Assembly (NCBI RefSeq): GCF_011045075.1
Contig: NZ_JAAKZZ010000007.1
Location: forward strand, 1-42,707
Direction of reading: 5' to 3'
Length of the DNA: 42,707 bases
Source: Streptomyces boncukensis
GTDB taxonomy: Bacteria > Actinomycetota > Actinomycetes > Streptomycetales > Streptomycetaceae
Part shown: in pieces, positions 11,001 through 17,000 of the stretch
Layout: each line of letters starts with the position of its first letter
Numbering within the stretch: the first letter of the stretch is position 1
The notes under the pieces: model-generated
What the model was told of the DNA's origin: nothing
Database searches by the model: none
What the model saw: the letters and a program-made list of their open reading frames with translations, nothing else
Program-made: the position numbers and the translations under genes

Positions 11001-14000
11001 TCGACGACGCGGAGTCCTGAGCCGTCGGGGGCGTTCTCGACACGCAGGACCTTGCGGCCGAATGTCGCGGCCCACAGGTCCGGGGCCCCGGCGTTGTACG
11101 TGTCGAGGATCCATGGGGCGGCGAGGGCGAGCATCGTGTACTGCTCGGTGATCGAGTTCGACAGCGGGGTGCCGGTGGCGAGGGTGACCGTGGCCCGGCC
11201 CGCGCGGCGACGGTGCAGGTCGGTCAGCTTCTGGTGCAGGTCGATGCCGCGGATCGAGGCCGGGTCTCCGCCGCCCTCCTTCGAGCGGAAGCCGACGCCC
11301 TTGTACCGGTGGGCCTCGTCGACGACGGCATAGTCGAAGCCGAGGTCGTCCCAGTACGTCTCACCCGGCGTACGCATGGGCGCGGCGTTCTTGCTGATCT
11401 TGTTCTGCACCGTCGCGATGCGCTGCTCGATCTTCGCGACGATGAACGGGTGGTTCGGGTTGTCCGCGTCCTCGTACTGCCGGTCGAGCTGCTCGCGCAG
11501 GGCCTCCAGCTCGCGGAACTCGTACTCCTCCTGCGCCTCCGGCGACATCTTGACCGACCCGAAGGCGGGTTCGGTGAAGATGACCAGGTCGGGCTTGTTG
11601 GCGCGCAGCCACTCCAGGGTGCTCGCGCGCCGCCCGTCGGCCAGGTCCGCGGACGTGATCAGGTGAATGTCCGCGTTCGGGTACGCGAACCGCGCCTCGT
11701 CGTACCACTGCTGCGCGAGATGGTCGGGGACGACGGCGAATGGCTTCTCGATCTGGCCGGAGGCCCGCAGCGCCTGGGTGCCCATCACCAGCGTGGAGGT
11801 CTTTCCCAGGCCCACCTCGTGGGAGAGGACCACCGACCGCTCGAACTGCATGCGCGCGGCGCCGGACAGCTGCCATGGGTGCGGGGTGCGGTCGGGGGTG
11901 AAGCCCTCCAGCGTGGGGGCCATGCCGTCGTAGGAACGGACGACGTGCCCGTTCATGATCTTGTTGTAGGAGTCGGTCAGGCGCGTGAGGCGGTCAGCGT
12001 TGGCCGTCGCGTACTTGGCGAACTCCGCCCGCATCTGGTCGGCCTTCTGCCGGACCAGGCGGGACGTTTCCTCATCGACATCCCGGCGCTTGTCGTCGTG
12101 GTAGACGGTCAGCGAGCCGTGGCCGAGGACGGCGCGGGCGATGTGGACGGCGTCCTTGCCCTTGGTGCCCTTCTCCGCGTTGGCCGCGACGCCGTACATG
12201 GTGTTGTTGGCCTGCGGGACCTTCCCCGCGTGGAGGATCCAGCCGTAGCGGTCGTCGTGAGCGACGCGCAGCGTGCGGTCGCCCAGGTACTCGCGCAGGA
12301 AACCCTGGACAAGCTCGGGCGGCGTCCAGTGCGCGCCCATCTCCGGGGTGAACTCGCCGATGGTGCGCTCGGCGGGCTGGACGGCATCCAGGGCGGCGAC
12401 GTTGACGGCGTACGCCGGATCCTTCTCGGCTGCGCGGCGCGCGGTGTCGAGCTTGTCGCGGACGGGGCCGGACAGGTAGGCGCCGGCCAGCTCCAGGCGG
12501 CCGGTGGCCGGGTCGGTGAAGACCTCTTTGCCGAGGCGGCGCACGGTCTCCTGCGGATCGAGATCCAGCAGGCGGGAGACCTCGCCGAGATCGACCTCGC
12601 CGGTCGCGGCGACGACCGCGGCCAGTGCCGCTTTCGGGTCGTCGGTGCGGGTCAGCGGCTGGCGGCGGGCGGCGGCGCGCTCGGTGAAGACGCGGGAGAG
12701 GACCGGCTCGCCCTTCTCGGCGTCCCACCGCTCCAGCGCGAGGACGGAGGCGGCGTCCGGGTCGGAGCGGAAGTAGCCCCACGCGGTCGGGGTGCGCTCC
12801 TGCGAGCCGTCCGGCCGGGTGCCGGACTTCATGCTGCGCACCTGGCCGGGCTTGGACATGGGCCCGAACTCGGCGACGTACGCGGTGTGCAGGTCGCGCA
12901 GCTTGCCGCGCAGGTTCTCGGCGCGCTCGTCCTCGTCGTTCTTCCGGTCCAGCTCGCGCAGCTCGGCGGCTACGTCGCGCAGCCGGATCAGGGCGCGGAG
13001 CTGGTCGGTACGCCCGTCGGACGGCACGACGGCGACCGGGTCGCCGCCGTTGACGTGCTGGTAGAGCTGACCGTCGTCGTCCTCGTAGAGGCGGCCGGTC
13101 CAGTCGTCGGCGTGCTTGTCCCGCGCGGTCCGCAGGAGCACCGGCGGCCGGTCGTCCCCGTCGGGGTGCGGCTCGTAGCCGTTGCCGTCGGCCACGGCCT
13201 GGGCGGCGATCTGCTCCAGGGCGTCACGCAGCTGGTCGGCGGCCTTGGCCGGGTCGCCCTTGACGGTCAGGCGCGGGCCGTACGGGGATGACTCGGTGGC
13301 CAGGTCACCGAGGATGTGATCGGGGTGTTCGGTGAAATACGCGTTGACGTGCTCGGTGACGCGGCCGACCTTCCGTTCCGGGGCGTTGAGCCACGACGTG
13401 TCGCCCGGCTCCTGGCCGTCGGCGCGGCGCCGCAGCACGAGCACGTCCGTGACGACGCTGGTGCCCGCGTCGTGGAAGACGCCGGAGGGCAGGCGCACCG
13501 CGCCGATCAGGTCGCCGTACTCGGCGATCCGCCGCCGGGCCTTGTCGCCCTTGGAATCCAGCGTGTGCCGTGAGGTGATCAGCAGCGTGACGCCGCCCGG
13601 CCGCGTGAGAGCCAGCTCCTTGGTGATGAACCCGTTGTGCAGGCTCTCCGCCGGGTAGCGCTTGTCACCGAAGGGGACCGAGGCGAAGGGGACGTTGCCG
13701 ATGCCCGCGTCGAAGGCGCCGGGGTGGGCGTCGGTCTCCGCGAAGTTCTCGTTGAGGACGTTAGCGTCCGGGTAGATCGCCTTGGCGATCCGCGCGGTCG
13801 TCGGGTCGAGCTCGACGCCCGTGAGGCGCGCGCCTGCCGGGGAGACGCCGAAGAACGCGCCCGAGCCAGATCCGGCCTCAAGGACGTCGCCACGCTCGAA
13901 GCCCAGGGCCTTCAGGCCGTCCCACATCGCCTCGGCGATGGGCTGCGGCGTGTAGTGCATGGACAGGGTGCCGCGGGACGCCTGCCGCCACTCCAGCGGC

Positions 14001-17000
14001 GTCAGCTCCCTCTGGAGCATGGTGCGCAGGTCGCGGTACTCGGCCCACCGGGCGTGGTCCTGCGCGAACTTCCCGTACCGTGCGCCGCCCTGCTGGTAGC
14101 GCGGTTCCTTCTCGTTCGGCTCGGCCGCGAACATGACCGGAACCGAGCCCCACCCGCTCCAGCGGGCGAGGGCGCGCTTCTCCTCGTCGGTGGCGGGACG
14201 CTCCTCCCGCTCCAGCCGCTTGAGGACCCGGATCGCCTCGACGTTCGCGGCGGCGCGCTGAATCGGGCCCTTGGCCGCGGCGTCGGCCGGGTCCGGCCGG
14301 AAGCGCGGCGCTACATGTCGTACACCGCGTCCTTCATCGCCTGCAGGTCCCGCATCTCCGGGCTGAGCGTCGGCCGCTGCTCGGCCCCCGGCTCCGGCTC
14401 CGGCAGCAGATCGCGCAGCACCTGCTCCGTCGCGCTCGCCCTGATCTGCTTGATCTGCCCCGCCCGCTCCTCGTATTCCGTCGCGGCCGGCACGGTCTCC
14501 TCCAGCGCCTCCTCGGCCGCCAGAATCGACGTCTCGATCTCCCTGCCCTTGTTCAGGAAGAACGCGTCCGGGTCCGCCATCGTCGCCAGCTCCTGCGGCC
14601 GGTACTTCGTCCAGTGCTCCCGTGCCACCTGGCTGTAGATGCTCACCGTCAGCTCCCTCCTCATCCGTTCCCAGGGCAGCGCGCAGGGCCGCCTGCTGCG
14701 CTTCGATCTCCTCGCGCGAGATGACCTTGCGGTCGTCGTCCCCACCATCCTTGCGCACGCCCTCGCGCTGCGCCCCGATCGCGTGGAGCGCAGCGTTGAT
14801 CGAGGCCAGGCGGGTCTTGGCCTTCGACCGGTCCGAGGAGTCCAGCTCCCGGTCGCTGGCCCACAGCATCATCTCGCGGGACAGTTCCTCAGTGGCGCGC
14901 TGGAACTCGGCCAGCAGGCCCTCGGGCACGTTCAGATTGACGCCCTTGCCGCTCTTCCCCGTCAGCGGGTTCGTGCCGTCGGACCAGCCGTAGTAGTGAC
15001 CCTTGAACAGGCCGTAGAGGGTCTGGCGCTCCTTGGTCGCCGAGTCGAAGCCGTCGGCGCGCCGGGAGTCGCGGTACAGCTCGAAGAACATCTTCGGCAC
15101 CCACAGGCGCCGCACGGACCCGTAAAGGCGCACCGGCTCGGTGTCGGGGTCCTGGTCGTAGCGGTGCACGAGCGCCGCCAGAGCCTCCGTCATGGACGGG
15201 TACGCGCCCAGGATGCGGCCGTGCGTGTCGAGCTGGGCGTTCCACCCCTCCTTGGGCCCGCCCGTATACGCGGAGCCGTACTCGCGGTAGACGACCGTTC
15301 CGTACCTGTTGCCGTCGACCGTGACAGCGGTGCCGTACGAACCGCTGCCCCGTAGCGGGTCCTCGCGGGTGTCGGCGCGGCTGACCGTCTGTTCCCGGCC
15401 CTCGACGCCGCGGCGGTTCTGCTCGTCGAAGACGGCCTTCAGCCGCTCGTCAAGAGCCTCTCGTTCACCGCCGCTGGCCGTTCTGCGCTGCTTGTACAGC
15501 TCGCGGAACTCGTCGGTCAGGGCCTGGTCGTCCAGCCCGGTCGGCTCGGGCCGGTTGCGGTAGGCGTCGGCCTTGCGCCTCCGCCGCTCCTCGTAAACCG
15601 CGAGCCGACGGGCCGACAGGACCTCGTTCTGCTCCTTGCCCAGGCTCTTCCAGCGGGCGGGCAGACGCAGGAACTCCTCCTCCAAGGCGGCGTCGTCCAG
15701 CTCCTGGACCGGGGGCCGCTGCTCGATGTCGCGGAGCTGCCGGGTCTGTTGCTCGGTCTCGACGGCATCCCGCCGCTCGGCCAGCGCGTTGGCCAGGTCG
15801 CGCTCCGGGTTGTCGTCCCCGTCCTCCGGCAGGTGGTTGCTCGACACCTGATGCTTCTGGCGGCGCTCGTCCAGGTCCTTCGCATGCCGGGCGAGGGCGT
15901 CATCGCTCAGGTCCTCGGGGGTGCCGGTCTGGGCGAGGAGCTGGTTCGTGCGGCGCCGCCGTTCCCCGTACAGGGCCTGCTCGTCGTCGTTGAGGAGATC
16001 ACCGCGGCGCGGTCCGCGCGGGCCACGGTCCCGCTGGGATTCGACGATCGCGCGGTCCACATCCGCGTCGCTCAACGCAGCCGCGCGCTCCTGCGGACTG
16101 GGCTTCGTCTCGCGGTCTTGGCCCTGGGTGTCGCTGTCCTGGTGGGCGATGCGGCGCCGGTCGAGTTCCGCCTCGACCTTGCGGAGGGCGGCGCGTGCCT
16201 GCTGCTTGCGGGCGGGAGTCCTGGCGACCTGGGCGTGGATCTTCAGGTTCTCGCGGTGCTCGCGCAGGTGAGCTTCAGGCATGGCCCGGAGCCGCTTGGT
16301 GTCCTCGTCGAGCTGCTCCGGCGCGTCCGCACGGTTGTCAGCGTCCTCGTCGGTGATGCGGACGTTACGGCCCTGGCGGGCGAACGCGGCGAGGATCTGC
16401 GCTGCCTTGCGATCACGGGTCTCCGGCTTCCACTGAGTACCGGTGACCCGGGCATTCTGGACGGGCGACCACGCCAGCTTTCCGGCGGCGCCGACCGCCC
16501 TGTCATCTCGCGCGTCGTCCTTGACCGTGCCGCGGACCGCAAGGATGCGCTTGCCCTTGTGCGTGGTCCAGGCAAGGTGCACACGGTCGGCCTTCGCCGG
16601 GTCGAGTGTGGCGAGGTGATGGCGGGCGATGATCTGGTCGGCGGAGGACAGGCTGTCGCCGATGGGGATGTGAACGCCGTCGACCGTGGCGTGCCGGTCG
16701 CCGTAGCTGCCGACGACACGGCCGACCAGTTTGCCGTCCGGGCCGTACACGGTGACGTTGCCGCCGGACCAGGTCGTCCAGTAGCCGTCCACTCCCTCAA
16801 CAGGCTCCGCGTCGTCCGGCACGCCTGCCGGTCGCCCCTCGGCAGCGGCCGGGTCCGGTGTCTCGTCCGGCTGACTGCCCTCGCCACCCGCAGCGTCCGG
16901 GGCGGCGTCCTCGGTGGAGGTCTTCTGCGGCGCCGGAGGGGCGTCCGGCTGTTCCGGAGCGTCCTCCGGGGCGTCACCGGTCTCCGGTGCCTGCCGGTCT

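Noticed and set aside
9227-13291. Long plus-strand open frames (597 and 692 codons)
   Set aside because: They are antisense shadows of the methyltransferase-helicase, with Leu/Val/Arg-rich low-information sequence.
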